From: Planctomycetota bacterium | GTDB taxonomy: Bacteria > Planctomycetota > Phycisphaerae > Phycisphaerales > SM1A02 | DNA: 64,000 bases | Reading direction: 5' to 3' | Assembly: GCA_016873115.1 (NCBI GenBank) | Contig: VGYB01000005.1 | Span: 1 to 64,000, forward strand | Shown: positions 25,369-34,319 of the stretch, piece by piece | How the letters are laid out: every line of letters starts with the position of its first letter | Position numbering within the stretch: the stretch's first letter is position 1 | Program-made: the position numbers and the translations under genes | The notes under the pieces: generated by a model | What the model was told of the DNA's origin: nothing | Seen by the model: the letters and a program-made list of their open reading frames with translations, nothing else | Database searches by the model: none

Positions 25369-25413
25369 CCGGGGAAGTGTCGCAGCGAGCGACCCATCGC
25401 GCCAGTCGGCGGC

Positions 25414-25419
25414 TACCCT
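25414..25419 (+). promoter_or_regulatory. Possible -10 element (TACCCT)
   Basis: TACCCT ends seven bases before the ATG at 25427, and no Shine-Dalgarno sequence precedes it. Confidence 0.35.
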
Positions 25420-25426
25420 TCCCTCC

Positions 25427-26416
25427 ATGCATGAGCCACCCACGACGGTTGACCGTCGCGCCTTTCTGGCCGGCACCGCTGCGCTCGCTGCAGCGGTCAC
25501 GGGCACCGCGACGGTCACCGCAGGTCCGGCACTGCCGCTGAACACGGTGACTGCCGACCCGCCCGCGAGCCGTCACGCGGGAACGCCATGGCCCATCTGC
25601 CTGGACACCTCCACGATCCGCCCCGTTCCCCTGCTCGAGAAGATCCGCATCGCGGCCGACGCCGGTTACGACGCCATCGAGCCCTGGGAATCGGAATTGG
25701 CCGACCACGAGCGATCGGGGGGCAGCCTCAAGGACCTCGGCAAAGGGTTGCGCGATCGTGGCCTTCGCGTGCCGAGCGTGATCGGCCTGTGGAATGCGAT
25801 CCCGGAAACGCAGGAGGCCTGGGACGCGCAGTTGCCTGCCTCGCGCGACCGCATGCGCATGGCCCAGGCCATCGGTGCCGAGCATATCCAGGTGATCCCG
25901 CAGCCAGAGCGCCCGCGCGAGCGATTCGATCCAGCGTGGGCGGCAGCGCGCTACCGCGATCTCCTGGAAATCGGCATCCGCGACTACCAGCTCGTGCCCG
26001 CGATGGTCTTCGTCAAGTTCCTGCCGGGCGCACGCACGCTCGGTCAGGCCGCGCAGATCGCGATCGACTCGGGGCATCCGCAGGCCAAGGTCATTCCCGA
26101 CACCTTCCACATGTTCATTGGCGGCACGCCGTTCGGCGGGCTGCAGCACCTGCGCGGCGAGTTCATCGCGATCTTCCAGTTCAACGATGCCCCGGCTGCA
26201 CCCGCGCGGGATGCGCTCGAGGACCGCCATCGGGTCTATCCCGGCGACGGCGTGCTGCCGTTGCGCGACATCCTCCGGGATCTCAAGCGCATCGGCTACA
26301 CCGGCTGCGTCTCGCTCGAGCTCTACAACGAGGAGTACTGGAAGCAGGATCCGATGGTGGTGGCACGGACGGGGCTCGAGAAGACGCTTGCCGTGATCCG
26401 CTCGGCGTGCGGGTGA
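25427..26416 (+). CDS. Tat-exported sugar phosphate isomerase/epimerase-like protein
   Basis: The 329-residue protein has a twin-arginine signal (DRRAFLAGTAALAAAVTG) and then a xylose-isomerase-like TIM barrel. Conserved-type stretches are KIRIAADAGYDAIEPWESEL, the metal-site strand VIPDTFHMFIGG, IFQFND and GYTGCVSLELYNEEYW, whose Glu is a likely metal ligand. The family includes inosose dehydratases, hydroxypyruvate isomerases and epimerases. The substrate is unknown. Export before folding control by Tat fits a metal cofactor. Many planctomycetes have such exported family members. Confidence 0.85.
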   Translation: MHEPPTTVDRRAFLAGTAALAAAVTGTATVTAGPALPLNTVTADPPASRHAGTPWPICLDTSTIRPVPLLEKIRIAADAGYDAIEPWESELADHERSGGSLKDLGKGLRDRGLRVPSVIGLWNAIPETQEAWDAQLPASRDRMRMAQAIGAEHIQVIPQPERPRERFDPAWAAARYRDLLEIGIRDYQLVPAMVFVKFLPGARTLGQAAQIAIDSGHPQAKVIPDTFHMFIGGTPFGGLQHLRGEFIAIFQFNDAPAAPARDALEDRHRVYPGDGVLPLRDILRDLKRIGYTGCVSLELYNEEYWKQDPMVVARTGLEKTLAVIRSACG

Positions 26417-26479
26417 TGGCTGTCACTCGGGGTTCATCACGGTCTGGCGCCCGCTCCGGGGGCCCGCGTCCTGACTGAC

Positions 26480-26485
26480 TAGCAT
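26480..26485 (+). promoter_or_regulatory. Possible -10 element (TAGCAT) for cdsA
   Basis: TAGCAT ends six bases before the cdsA ATG at 26492. Confidence 0.35.
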
Positions 26486-26491
26486 CCGCGC

Positions 26492-27385
26492 ATGCTCTGG
26501 CAGCGACTCATCACGGGCCCCCTGCTGATCCTGATGCTCATCGGGCTCGTCTGGCTGGACGAGACGGCGTCCACGACGATGGTGAGTGGTGGGCGATCTG
26601 CCGAGCAGGTGCCCTTCGCACCGCGCGGCATGGTGCTGCTGGCGATGTGCGGCCTCGTGATCGCACCGCTCCTGGCGCGCGAGATTGCCGGCATGCTCTC
26701 CCGGGCAGGCTCGGCCGTTCACGAGTGGTCGTGCATGCTCGCGGCCATGCTCGGTACGGGTTCAATGTGGTTCCTGGGCAACAGCACCACCATCCCGACC
26801 AAGGCTGCCGGTGCCATGCTCGCCGTGCCCATCGCGCTCATCGCGCTGATGGCCTTCGCGCTCCTGCAGCGCCGATCCGCCACCGGGGCATCATCGACCG
26901 TGGCCGGCGTCCTGCTGTCGTGGGCCTACGCCGGCTTGCCCTGGGCCTTCTGGATCGCCCTCGACCGTGCGCAGGGCCCCGCCGTCCTGGCCGGTGCGAT
27001 CCTCACCGTCAAGTCAACCGACATCGGTGCCTACTTCACCGGCATGGCGATTGGTCGAACCAAGCTGATTCCTTGGCTGAGCCCGGGCAAGACGCGCGAG
27101 GGATTCGTCGGTGGCCTGGTGACAGGTGCGGGCATCGGTGCGTTCCTTGCATGGTGGTCAGGTGACTGCGTGTGGGTCGCCACGCCGATCGATCCCGTGC
27201 GCGGTGCGATCGCAGGAGCGATCTTCGGGATCCTCGGACCGATCGGGGATCTGGCGGAGTCGCTGCTCAAGCGCGAAGCGCGTGTGAAGGACAGTGGCCG
27301 CCTGCTCCCGGGCATGGGAGGCGTCCATGATGTGGCCGACAGCCTGCTCTTGACCGCCCCTGCAGCGTGGCTGCTCCTCGCCTGA
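26492..27385 (+). CDS. cdsA: Phosphatidate cytidylyltransferase
   Basis: The 297-residue integral membrane enzyme makes CDP-diacylglycerol from phosphatidate and CTP. Features include KSTDIGAYFTGMAIGRTKL, the SPGKTREGFVGGLVTG motif, and the C-terminal signature ESLLKREARVKDSGRLLPG. The usual HGGxxDRxDS ending is here MGGVHDVADS, so two charged residues of the family pattern differ. About seven membrane segments are visible. It stands alone between two leaderless-type promoters. Confidence 0.92.
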   Translation: MLWQRLITGPLLILMLIGLVWLDETASTTMVSGGRSAEQVPFAPRGMVLLAMCGLVIAPLLAREIAGMLSRAGSAVHEWSCMLAAMLGTGSMWFLGNSTTIPTKAAGAMLAVPIALIALMAFALLQRRSATGASSTVAGVLLSWAYAGLPWAFWIALDRAQGPAVLAGAILTVKSTDIGAYFTGMAIGRTKLIPWLSPGKTREGFVGGLVTGAGIGAFLAWWSGDCVWVATPIDPVRGAIAGAIFGILGPIGDLAESLLKREARVKDSGRLLPGMGGVHDVADSLLLTAPAAWLLLA

Positions 27386-27443
27386 ACCCCGGTGACGAGC
27401 CAATTCGCTTGGACTGAACCCCTTCGCGTGCGTGGCCTTCCAG

Positions 27444-27449
27444 TAGGCT
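27444..27449 (+). promoter_or_regulatory. Possible -10 element (TAGGCT)
   Basis: TAGGCT ends nine bases before the ATG at 27459. Confidence 0.35.
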
Positions 27450-27458
27450 TGCGCAACC

Positions 27459-28199
27459 ATGAGTGTCATTGCCGCCTTGCGCCACCTCCAGCGTGTCGAC
27501 AGCCAGGTCCGAGCCCTCAGCACCCGCCTTGATGGCGCTGCCGACGCTCTGGCCGCTCGGGAACGCGAGGTGACGACGGCGAACGCCAAGCTCGCTGAGG
27601 CGGAGTCGATCCATCGCCAGTTGATGGCCAGTGCCAAGAACCTGGAAGCCGAGAGTGGCAGCTTCAAGGTCCGCATCGAATCGCTGCGCGTGGAGCTGAA
27701 CGCGACCTCGAAGAAGTCCCAGTACGACATCATCCTCGGTGAGATGGGCACGCTGCAGGAAAAGCGCGACGAGCTCGACGGCCAGGCGTTGGAATTCATG
27801 ACCAAGGCCGATGCCCAGCAGGCACGGATCACCGACGCCACGACCCACCGCGATGAGCGTGTCCGACGCCGCGATGCCGCCAGGACCGAGCATGACCAGC
27901 GTCAGGCCGACATCGCCGACCGCCTTGCCGAACTTCGTCGCGAGCGCGAAGAAGCCGCCATCCAGGTCCCTGCCAAGGAACTTGCGCTCTTCAACTCCAT
28001 CGCCGACGAGCACGAGGGCGAGGCCATGGCCGAGGTCATCGAACTGAGCGCACGCCATCGCGAGTACACCTGTGGCGCGTGCAACATTGAACTGCCGCCG
28101 CGCGCCTACGCGGCCCTGATGGGCAACAACGACACGATCATCTGCTGCCCCAGCTGCCGCCGGATCCTGCATCTGGCCTTCGCCGAGAAGGCAGACTGA
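27459..28199 (+). CDS. Coiled-coil protein with C-terminal zinc ribbon (CT398/COG1579 type)
   Basis: The 246-residue protein has a long helical hairpin (about 10-190) of the CT398 type. A C-terminal zinc ribbon carries two CxxC pairs, YTCGACNIELP and CCPSCRRILHL. The family is widespread and is thought to act in nucleic acid or protein-quality processes, but its role is not settled. Length and arrangement are normal for the family. Confidence 0.88.
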   Translation: MSVIAALRHLQRVDSQVRALSTRLDGAADALAAREREVTTANAKLAEAESIHRQLMASAKNLEAESGSFKVRIESLRVELNATSKKSQYDIILGEMGTLQEKRDELDGQALEFMTKADAQQARITDATTHRDERVRRRDAARTEHDQRQADIADRLAELRREREEAAIQVPAKELALFNSIADEHEGEAMAEVIELSARHREYTCGACNIELPPRAYAALMGNNDTIICCPSCRRILHLAFAEKAD

Positions 28200-28247
28200 A
28201 CCTGCGCGGCGGGTCCTGCCGGAGCGGCTCCCGGGCCGCGCTGAGCG

Positions 28248-28712
28248 TCACTCGTAGCCGAGCGCCGAGAGGTCCTCTTCCGAGAGACCGAAGTGGTGGC
28301 CGATCTCGTGCAGGATCGTGATCCGTATCTGGCGCATGACCTCGTCGTCGCCGCCGTACGGCCGCCCATCCTCATCGGTGCCCGGCTCCCAACCCCCGGC
28401 CTCGTCGATGATGCCCCGCCTGAAGACATGGATCGTCTCGGGCAGCTCCCCGCTCGCATCATGGCGTCGCTCGGTCAGCGGGATGCCCGAGTAGAGCCCA
28501 CAGAGATCGTCGAGCTCCGGATCGAGTCCCATCTCCTCGAGCAGCGCTGCGCTCGGGCAGTCGTCGATGATGAGCGGCGACTCCTCGAGGAGTTCGTGCA
28601 GACGCGCAGGCAGCGACGCCATGACACGGTCCATGAGCCGATCGAAGCGCTCGCGCTCCCATGTTGGCAGGTGCTCGCTCATGGCCGTTGGAATCGGATC
28701 ATGTGCCGACAT
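28248..28712 (-). CDS. Small zincin-like metallopeptidase
   Basis: The 154-residue protein contains HEIGHHFG at about 135-142, a HExxHxxG zinc site with the metal-binding histidines and catalytic Glu. GLYSGIPLTER and IHVFRRGII match the small DUF1025-type metallopeptidase family. It lacks a signal peptide, so it is probably cytoplasmic. An internal ATG at 28682 would give a 144-residue form. Substrate is unknown. Confidence 0.82.
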   Translation of the reverse strand: MSAHDPIPTAMSEHLPTWERERFDRLMDRVMASLPARLHELLEESPLIIDDCPSAALLEEMGLDPELDDLCGLYSGIPLTERRHDASGELPETIHVFRRGIIDEAGGWEPGTDEDGRPYGGDDEVMRQIRITILHEIGHHFGLSEEDLSALGYE

Positions 28713-28738
28713 CCTCGCTCACGGACCACGGGCATCGC

Positions 28739-29677
28739 TCAGGTGAGGTCGGGTGCGCACAGGTCGACCGCACCCACCAGGTCAGCGATGGTCGAGGCTC
28801 CCTGGCGCCGCACCCAAGCATCGAGGTCGCGCACCACCGTGGCTGGCCCCGACGGATCGACGAACAGCGATGTGCCCATGCCCACCAGCGTGGCTCCAGC
28901 CAGCACGAGCTCGGCCGCGTCGCGCCAGTCCATCACGCCACCAAGACCGATGATCGGTGTGCCCGCATCGCGCGCAACCTGTGTGTACACATCGTGCACC
29001 ATGCGGACCGCGATGGGGTGGATGGCCGGACCGCTGAGCCCGCCCTTGCCATGCGAGAGGCGCGTGCGGCGGGTCTCGGGGTCGATCGCCATCGCCTGCA
29101 CGGTGTTGATCAGCGTCAAGCCGTCGGCACCACCCTCGATGGCACCGCGCGCGAGGCCGACGATGTCTCCGGTGTTGGGCGTGAGCTTGACGATGAGCGG
29201 CTTGGTGGTGAGCGGTCGCAGCGTCCTGGTCAGTTCGCGCAAATGCTCCGGCGAGTCGCTGAACTGCAGGCCCGTCGCGGTGTTCGGGCAGCTCGCGTTG
29301 ATCTCGATCGCGGACATCCCTGCGAGGCCGTCGAAGGCACGCACGACCGCGGCATAGTCCTCCATCGAGTGGCCCGCGACGCTGCCGATGATCCGGCACG
29401 GCATCCGGGAGGCATGGCCCCACTTCTCGCGCACGAACGCCTCGATGCCCACATTGGCCAGGCCGATGGCGTTGAGCATGCCACCCTTGGCCCCGATGAT
29501 GCGCCAGGGCATGTTGCCATCGCGAGACTCACGGGTGATGCTCTTGGTCGTGACGGCGCCGAGCGTGCGCAGATCGAGCGCATCGGAGAGCTCGTCCAGG
29601 TAGCCGCAGGTCCCCGCCGCCGCCACCAGCGGCGAGGCGAAGTCCATGCCCAGGGCGTGCACGCGCAGGCGCTGCAT
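28739..29677 (-). CDS. pyrD: Dihydroorotate dehydrogenase, class 1
   Basis: The 312-residue flavoenzyme oxidises dihydroorotate to orotate in pyrimidine synthesis. The catalytic cysteine of class 1 enzymes is C130 in EINASCPN (class 2 has Ser). FMN-binding stretches are VTTKSITRESRDGN, GGLSGPAIHPIAVR and PIIGLGGVMDWRDA. Class 1B enzymes need PyrK, which is not nearby. The ATG at 29677 matches the family start. TAGAAC lies seven bases upstream and no Shine-Dalgarno sequence is present. Confidence 0.93.
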   Translation of the reverse strand: MQRLRVHALGMDFASPLVAAAGTCGYLDELSDALDLRTLGAVTTKSITRESRDGNMPWRIIGAKGGMLNAIGLANVGIEAFVREKWGHASRMPCRIIGSVAGHSMEDYAAVVRAFDGLAGMSAIEINASCPNTATGLQFSDSPEHLRELTRTLRPLTTKPLIVKLTPNTGDIVGLARGAIEGGADGLTLINTVQAMAIDPETRRTRLSHGKGGLSGPAIHPIAVRMVHDVYTQVARDAGTPIIGLGGVMDWRDAAELVLAGATLVGMGTSLFVDPSGPATVVRDLDAWVRRQGASTIADLVGAVDLCAPDLT

Positions 29678-29684
29678 GCACGGA

Positions 29685-29690
29685 GTTCTA
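29685..29690 (-). promoter_or_regulatory. Possible -10 element (TAGAAC) for pyrD
   Basis: On minus, TGCTAGAAC, the same extended hexamer as upstream of apt, ends seven bases before the pyrD ATG. Confidence 0.35.
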
Positions 29691-29706
29691 GCAGGTGCTG
29701 CACCGC

Positions 29707-29712
29707 TATGCT
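29707..29712 (+). promoter_or_regulatory. Possible -10 element (TATGCT) for the TPR-YggX gene
   Basis: TATGCT ends six bases before the ATG at 29719. The gap to the divergent pyrD start is only 41 bases, so the two promoters are nearly back to back. Confidence 0.45.
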
Positions 29713-29718
29713 TCGGGC

Positions 29719-30363
29719 ATGAGCACGCCCGACCGCATTGCGCAGTTCGAGAAGATGGCCTCGGCCGATCCAAGCAACGAGATGGCCCACTTCAGCCTCG
29801 GCAATGCCTACCTGCAGGTCGGCCGCCACGCCGAAAGTGCGCAGAGCCTCGAGCGGTGCATCGCGATCAACCCCGACATGAGCAAGGCCTATCAGCTCTG
29901 CGGCCAGGCGATGATCGGCGCAGGTTGGGAAGACAAGGCCGTGGCCCTGCTCATGGCTGGCTACGAGGTCGCCGCGCGCAAGGGTGATCGCTTGCCGCAG
30001 GAGGCGATTGCGGGCATGCTCCGTTCCATCGGCCGCGAGCCGCCGAAGGTCGAACGCCCGGCCGACCCCGCTGCCGATGCGCTGCGCGCCAGCGGCGTCT
30101 TTGTCTGCGGACGGACCGGTCGCCCCGGTACCAAGCTTCTCTCGCCACCCTTCCGCGGACCCGTCGGCCAGTGGATCTTCGAGACGATCAGCGCCGAGAC
30201 CTGGCGCGACTGGATCGGCCAGGGCACGAAGGTCATCAATGAGCTGCGCCTCGACTTCAGCCGCGACAGCGACCAGGAGATCTACGACCGCCACATGCGG
30301 GAGTACCTGGGCATCGACGATGACGTGCTGGCGCAGTTGCGCTCGGCCACGGCCAAGTCGTGA
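29719..30363 (+). CDS. TPR protein fused to a YggX-like Fe(II) trafficking domain
   Basis: The 214-residue protein has two tetratricopeptide repeats at about 20-88 (HFSLGNAYLQVGRHAESAQS, then AYQLCGQAMIGAGWEDKAV). A linker follows, then a YggX-like domain at about 127-198. This has the family cysteine (C130 in VFVCGRTGR), the PPFRGPVGQWIFETIS stretch, W162 and W165, and TKVINELRLDF. Single-domain YggX proteins of about 90 residues protect Fe-S clusters or help iron supply under oxidative stress. The TPR extension suggests a bound partner. It is cytoplasmic. Confidence 0.85.
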   Translation: MSTPDRIAQFEKMASADPSNEMAHFSLGNAYLQVGRHAESAQSLERCIAINPDMSKAYQLCGQAMIGAGWEDKAVALLMAGYEVAARKGDRLPQEAIAGMLRSIGREPPKVERPADPAADALRASGVFVCGRTGRPGTKLLSPPFRGPVGQWIFETISAETWRDWIGQGTKVINELRLDFSRDSDQEIYDRHMREYLGIDDDVLAQLRSATAKS

Positions 30364-30397
30364 TCGACGAGCGCCGCGGGTCCCACCCCGCCTTGCC

Positions 30398-32371
30398 TCA
30401 GACCTTTCGCAAGTACACAAGCCACTCGAGCGTGAGGACCGCGAGTGCGGCCAGGATGAGCCACGGCCAGAGTGCGCTGCGGCTCGTGACGCCTCCCTGG
30501 ACGCCACGCACCGTTTCCAGACCGAGCGAGAGCGAATCGACCGTGCCGACACGACCTTCGCGCGGATCCTGCAGGGCCACGGCGATCGACCGCGTTCGCT
30601 CCTCGCCACCCTCCTGCCAGCGCACCGACCAGATCCCGGCCTGCCGCAACGGTCCCACGACCGTCTGCGCGGGATCGGTGACGGTGATCTCCCGGGTGCG
30701 TGATGCGGGCGAGACCAGCTCGATCGAACGCACGCCCGCGCCAAGCCGGATCGGCTGCGTTTCACCAGGGGCGATCGTGGGCAGTGCCGCCTCGCGCCCG
30801 CTCGCAGCGAGGAACTCGACCGCATTCGCCATGAAGTTCACGAAGCCACGCTGGAAGGGCCAATTGCTGTCGAGCGGATCGAAGGCCACCACCACCGCCT
30901 GACCGCCACCGCGGGCAAGCGTCATGACCAAGGGGCCATCACTTCCCTCGACGATGGTCTCCACATCGCTGGCAGGCGAGTACGCCACGCCCCGCGAGAC
31001 ACCCAGTTCGTCGAGGTTCACGAAGCGCATGAGCGGGTGCGTGGCCTGCACCGAGCGCATCGAGACATCCGCCTTGTCACCGTACGGATTCAGTCCCTCG
31101 AAGGGAGCGATCCCGCCGAGCACGAGGTAGCGGGACGGAGGCAGCACGGTCGGCGACGCACCATCGAGCACGATGACGTCGAATGCATCGATCCACGCCG
31201 GGTTCGCTGCCGAGCGCGTCGAGAACTCGTCGAGCGTGATGGAGTCCACCGACTTGACGGGCAGTGCCTGAACCACGCCACGCGTGATCGACGATGCGCC
31301 CACGAGCAGTACACGCGCGGCAGCGGCGGGTGCCGCGATCATCGCCATGCGATTGTCGGCAGGCTGGTCATCGGCCTGGACCAGCCGCACCTCCACGATG
31401 CCATCGGGCTTCACCGTGACCGATGGGAACGACACGCGCACCTCGCCGGGCAACCAGGCCTTGCGCGATGGATCCTCGCCGGCGGCGGGCACATCGACGC
31501 CACTGGGCAGGACGGCACGGAGGGTGCCATCGACCCAGAGCTCGACATCCGAATGCAGCGGCAGCTCATCCCAATTCATGATGCGCGCAAACACGGCAAC
31601 CTCGTCGGGGTTGCCGGCCAGACGCGAGACACCGGCACCCCCGATGCCTGCGTTGCGCGCCGTGGCGGACCCCATGGGGCGATAGCGCAGGTTCTCCCCC
31701 GGCTTCACCACGCACCGATCGAGATCCGGGATGCGGCCGTCCGACCACAGATCGAGCGTGACGCCGCTCTCCTGCGGAGCGCCCTGCTTGTCGGGATTGG
31801 GCACTGCCATGAAGGAGCGGGCCACATCGAGCGCATCGAAGAGGGTGGTGGACTCGTCGGTCGCCTCGATGGCATCGATCGCATCGTGCGCACGCGCGGC
31901 GATCGTGCTGAACGGACTGAGCACGGTGGCTTCGCCGGCGAATGCCACGACCATGACCTCGGGCGCCTGCGAGAAGAGCCCCGCACCGAACAGCGCATCA
32001 ACCCGTTCATGCGCCTCTCGCTTGGCCTGGTCGAGCCGAGACCGGCCATCGGCATCCTTCACCCCCATGCTCGCGCTGCGGTCGATGAGCAGCACCACGC
32101 GCCCGCTCTCGACCAGACCAAGATCCGCCTGGGGCTGGGCAAGCGCCAGCGCGAGCAGCACGATGGCCAACGCCTGCAGGATGAGCAGCCAGGACATCCG
32201 CATGCGCTGGAAGAGGCTGTTGGCGCGCAGGTCCTCGACCTGACGCGTCCACAGCAGCGTGCTGGCCACGGTGCGCTTTGGCCGGCGCAGGCGAAGGATG
32301 TAGAGCGCCAGCAGCGGCGGCAGCGTGGCGGCCGCCAGGATGATCCCAGCCAGCGGGACGAGCCATGTCAT
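30398..32371 (-). CDS. BatA-type VWA membrane protein
   Basis: The 657-residue protein has the N-terminal BatA/CoxE-type pair of membrane segments (PLAGIILAAATLPPLLALYI and LLILQALAIVLLALALAQ). A VWA domain follows, with an intact MIDAS start, LLIDRSASMG (DxSxS), at about 92-101. A C-terminal membrane segment (LWPWLILAALAVLTLEWLVY) closes the chain. The middle carries a large extracytoplasmic region. It is the last gene of the seven-gene overlapping operon, after DUF58. Such proteins act with MoxR ATPases in envelope stress or assembly of partner complexes. Confidence 0.85.
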   Translation of the reverse strand: MTWLVPLAGIILAAATLPPLLALYILRLRRPKRTVASTLLWTRQVEDLRANSLFQRMRMSWLLILQALAIVLLALALAQPQADLGLVESGRVVLLIDRSASMGVKDADGRSRLDQAKREAHERVDALFGAGLFSQAPEVMVVAFAGEATVLSPFSTIAARAHDAIDAIEATDESTTLFDALDVARSFMAVPNPDKQGAPQESGVTLDLWSDGRIPDLDRCVVKPGENLRYRPMGSATARNAGIGGAGVSRLAGNPDEVAVFARIMNWDELPLHSDVELWVDGTLRAVLPSGVDVPAAGEDPSRKAWLPGEVRVSFPSVTVKPDGIVEVRLVQADDQPADNRMAMIAAPAAAARVLLVGASSITRGVVQALPVKSVDSITLDEFSTRSAANPAWIDAFDVIVLDGASPTVLPPSRYLVLGGIAPFEGLNPYGDKADVSMRSVQATHPLMRFVNLDELGVSRGVAYSPASDVETIVEGSDGPLVMTLARGGGQAVVVAFDPLDSNWPFQRGFVNFMANAVEFLAASGREAALPTIAPGETQPIRLGAGVRSIELVSPASRTREITVTDPAQTVVGPLRQAGIWSVRWQEGGEERTRSIAVALQDPREGRVGTVDSLSLGLETVRGVQGGVTSRSALWPWLILAALAVLTLEWLVYLRKV

Positions 32372-33285
32372 CGCAGGAGACCTCGCTTGCGCAGGTAGTC
32401 CAGCAACAACTCATCGACCGGCGTCGTGGTCGGGACGGGCACATGCACGATCCCACGGCGCACGCAGAACTCACGCAGCGCGGTGGCGTGGGTGATCGTC
32501 GCCCGGCCGTAGGCCTCGAGCGCCTTCGAGGTGATCGTCATCTCGACCTCGGTGCCGTCCTCACTGTCGATGAACCGCAGGTCGCCGGTGAGCCCATGCT
32601 GACCGGGATCACGCTCCTCGGGAGAGACCAGCTGCAACGCATAGACATCGAAACCGCGCCCGGCAACCGAGCGCAGCCCCTTCTCGGCCCCGTCGCGGAA
32701 GAGGAAGTCACTGAGCACGACCATGACACCGCGGCCTTGGCGACCGAGTGCGATCGTTCGCATGGCGTCATCGAAGCCCGCATCCCCCACCGCCTTGCGG
32801 TCGAGCAGCCACTGTCCGAGATCGCGCGTGCGACGCCGGCCGCGCATCCCCGTGAGTGGATGGAGTCCATCGCCGCCGAAACCGAACGCGGAGACCCGGT
32901 TGTGGTTGACCAGCCCGACATAACCGAGCGCCATCGCCACGCGACGCGCGTAGTCGAACTTGTTGGGCGTGCCCCAGTCCATGCTGCCCGAGCAATCGAT
33001 CGCCAGCACGAGGCTCAAGTCCTCTTCCTCGAGGAAGAGCTTCAGGAAGAGCCGATCGAGCCGACCGTAGATGTTCCAGTCCACGAATCGAAGGTCATCC
33101 CCCGCGACATAGGGCCGGAAGTCGGCGAACTCGACGCTCTGGCCCCGGCGCCGGCTGCGTCGTTCGCCCTGCACCTTGCCCTGGAAGATCTTGCGGCTCG
33201 TCACATCGAGCGCATCGAGCCGCGCCATGAGCGGGCCATCGATGAGTTGGTCGACGGTCCTTGGTGCATCGGTGCGTTCACTCAT
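32368..33285 (-). CDS. DUF58 protein
   Basis: The 305-residue protein has the DUF58 core: RRRGQSVEFADFRPYVAGDD, LRFVDWNIYGRLDRLFLK, and a VWA-like LVLAIDCSGSMDWG (DxSGS metal site). It lacks the N-terminal membrane pair common in longer DUF58 proteins. It lies between moxR and the BatA-type gene and overlaps both by four bases. The trio is a standard MoxR system, probably cytoplasmic or membrane-associated. Confidence 0.92.
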   Translation of the reverse strand: MSERTDAPRTVDQLIDGPLMARLDALDVTSRKIFQGKVQGERRSRRRGQSVEFADFRPYVAGDDLRFVDWNIYGRLDRLFLKLFLEEEDLSLVLAIDCSGSMDWGTPNKFDYARRVAMALGYVGLVNHNRVSAFGFGGDGLHPLTGMRGRRRTRDLGQWLLDRKAVGDAGFDDAMRTIALGRQGRGVMVVLSDFLFRDGAEKGLRSVAGRGFDVYALQLVSPEERDPGQHGLTGDLRFIDSEDGTEVEMTITSKALEAYGRATITHATALREFCVRRGIVHVPVPTTTPVDELLLDYLRKRGLLR

Positions 33286-34319
33286 GGCACCACCTCGGTC
33301 GGCGTGCGCCGGATGACATGCTCGATGATGCGGTCGACCGGGGTCGCGTCGGCTTCGGCCTCGAAGCTGGCGACCACGCGATGACGGAGCGCAGCCGGTG
33401 CAATCGCCCGCAGGTCATCGCAACTCACGGCGAAGCGCCCATCGAGCAACGCACGCACCTTGGCACAGGAGACCAGCGCCTGGGCAGCGCGTGGGCTGGC
33501 ACCGAAGGCGATCCATCGATCGGTCCATCGATCGCTGAATGCCCCGCGAGGATGCGTGCCCAGGACAAGCCGGACCGCGTAGTCCTGCACATGCGGCGCC
33601 ATCGCGACCTGCCGGGCGAGCCGCTGCGCCGCGAGGATCGCCGGCGCATCGAGCAGTTGGCGCGCCTGCGGGGTCTGGTCGGTCGTGGTACGGGCCAGGA
33701 CCTCGTTCAGGGTCGTCTGGTCGACCGTGGGAACCCGCACCTTGAGCAGGAAGCGGTCGAGTTGCGCCTCGGGCAAGGGATAGGTGCCTTCCTGCTCGAT
33801 CGGGTTCTGCGTGGCCAGGACGAAGAACGGCCGCTCCAGCTGCATCGTGCGACCACTCGCGGTCACGCTGCGCTCCTGCATCGCCTCGAGCAATGCGCTC
33901 TGTGCCTTGGGGGTGGCCCGATTGATCTCATCGGCAAGCACGACCTGCGCGAAGATCGGGCCCGCGCGGAACTGGATCTCACGATTGCCGCTCGCGGCGT
34001 CCTCGACGACGATGTGCGTGCCGGTGATGTCAGCCGGCATCAGGTCGGGCGTGAACTGGATGCGGGAGAACTTCAGGCCGAGGATCTGACCGAGTGTCCT
34101 GACGAGCAGCGTCTTGCCCAGACCCGGGACACCCTCCAACAGGATGTGCCCATCGGCGAGGAGCGCCGTCAGGCACTCATCGACGACCGCCTGCTGGCCC
34201 ACGAGCACACGCCCGACTTCCTGGCGCATCGCCAGCACCGTGCGACCGAAGGCATCGGCCGCAGCGCGGACCTCCTCAATGGTCGAAGGCGCATCGGGCA
34301 CCGACTGCAATCGCGTCAT
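33282..34319 (-). CDS. MoxR-family AAA+ ATPase
   Basis: The 345-residue ATPase has Walker A LLEGVPGLGKTLLVRTLG, Walker B VVLADEINRATPKAQSALLE, and the MoxR helix-2 insert and sensor stretch FVLATQNPIEQEGTYPLPEAQ. MoxR proteins act as chaperone-like remodelling machines with VWA and DUF58 partners, here encoded on both sides. The gene overlaps the 980-residue VWA gene and the DUF58 gene by four bases each. Confidence 0.95.
   Translation of the reverse strand: MTRLQSVPDAPSTIEEVRAAADAFGRTVLAMRQEVGRVLVGQQAVVDECLTALLADGHILLEGVPGLGKTLLVRTLGQILGLKFSRIQFTPDLMPADITGTHIVVEDAASGNREIQFRAGPIFAQVVLADEINRATPKAQSALLEAMQERSVTASGRTMQLERPFFVLATQNPIEQEGTYPLPEAQLDRFLLKVRVPTVDQTTLNEVLARTTTDQTPQARQLLDAPAILAAQRLARQVAMAPHVQDYAVRLVLGTHPRGAFSDRWTDRWIAFGASPRAAQALVSCAKVRALLDGRFAVSCDDLRAIAPAALRHRVVASFEAEADATPVDRIIEHVIRRTPTEVVP

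Noticed and set aside
28224-28239. Terminator between the zinc-ribbon and zincin genes
   Set aside because: GCGGC and GCCGC could pair around a six-base loop, but there is no T tract, and such short G+C stems are frequent here.
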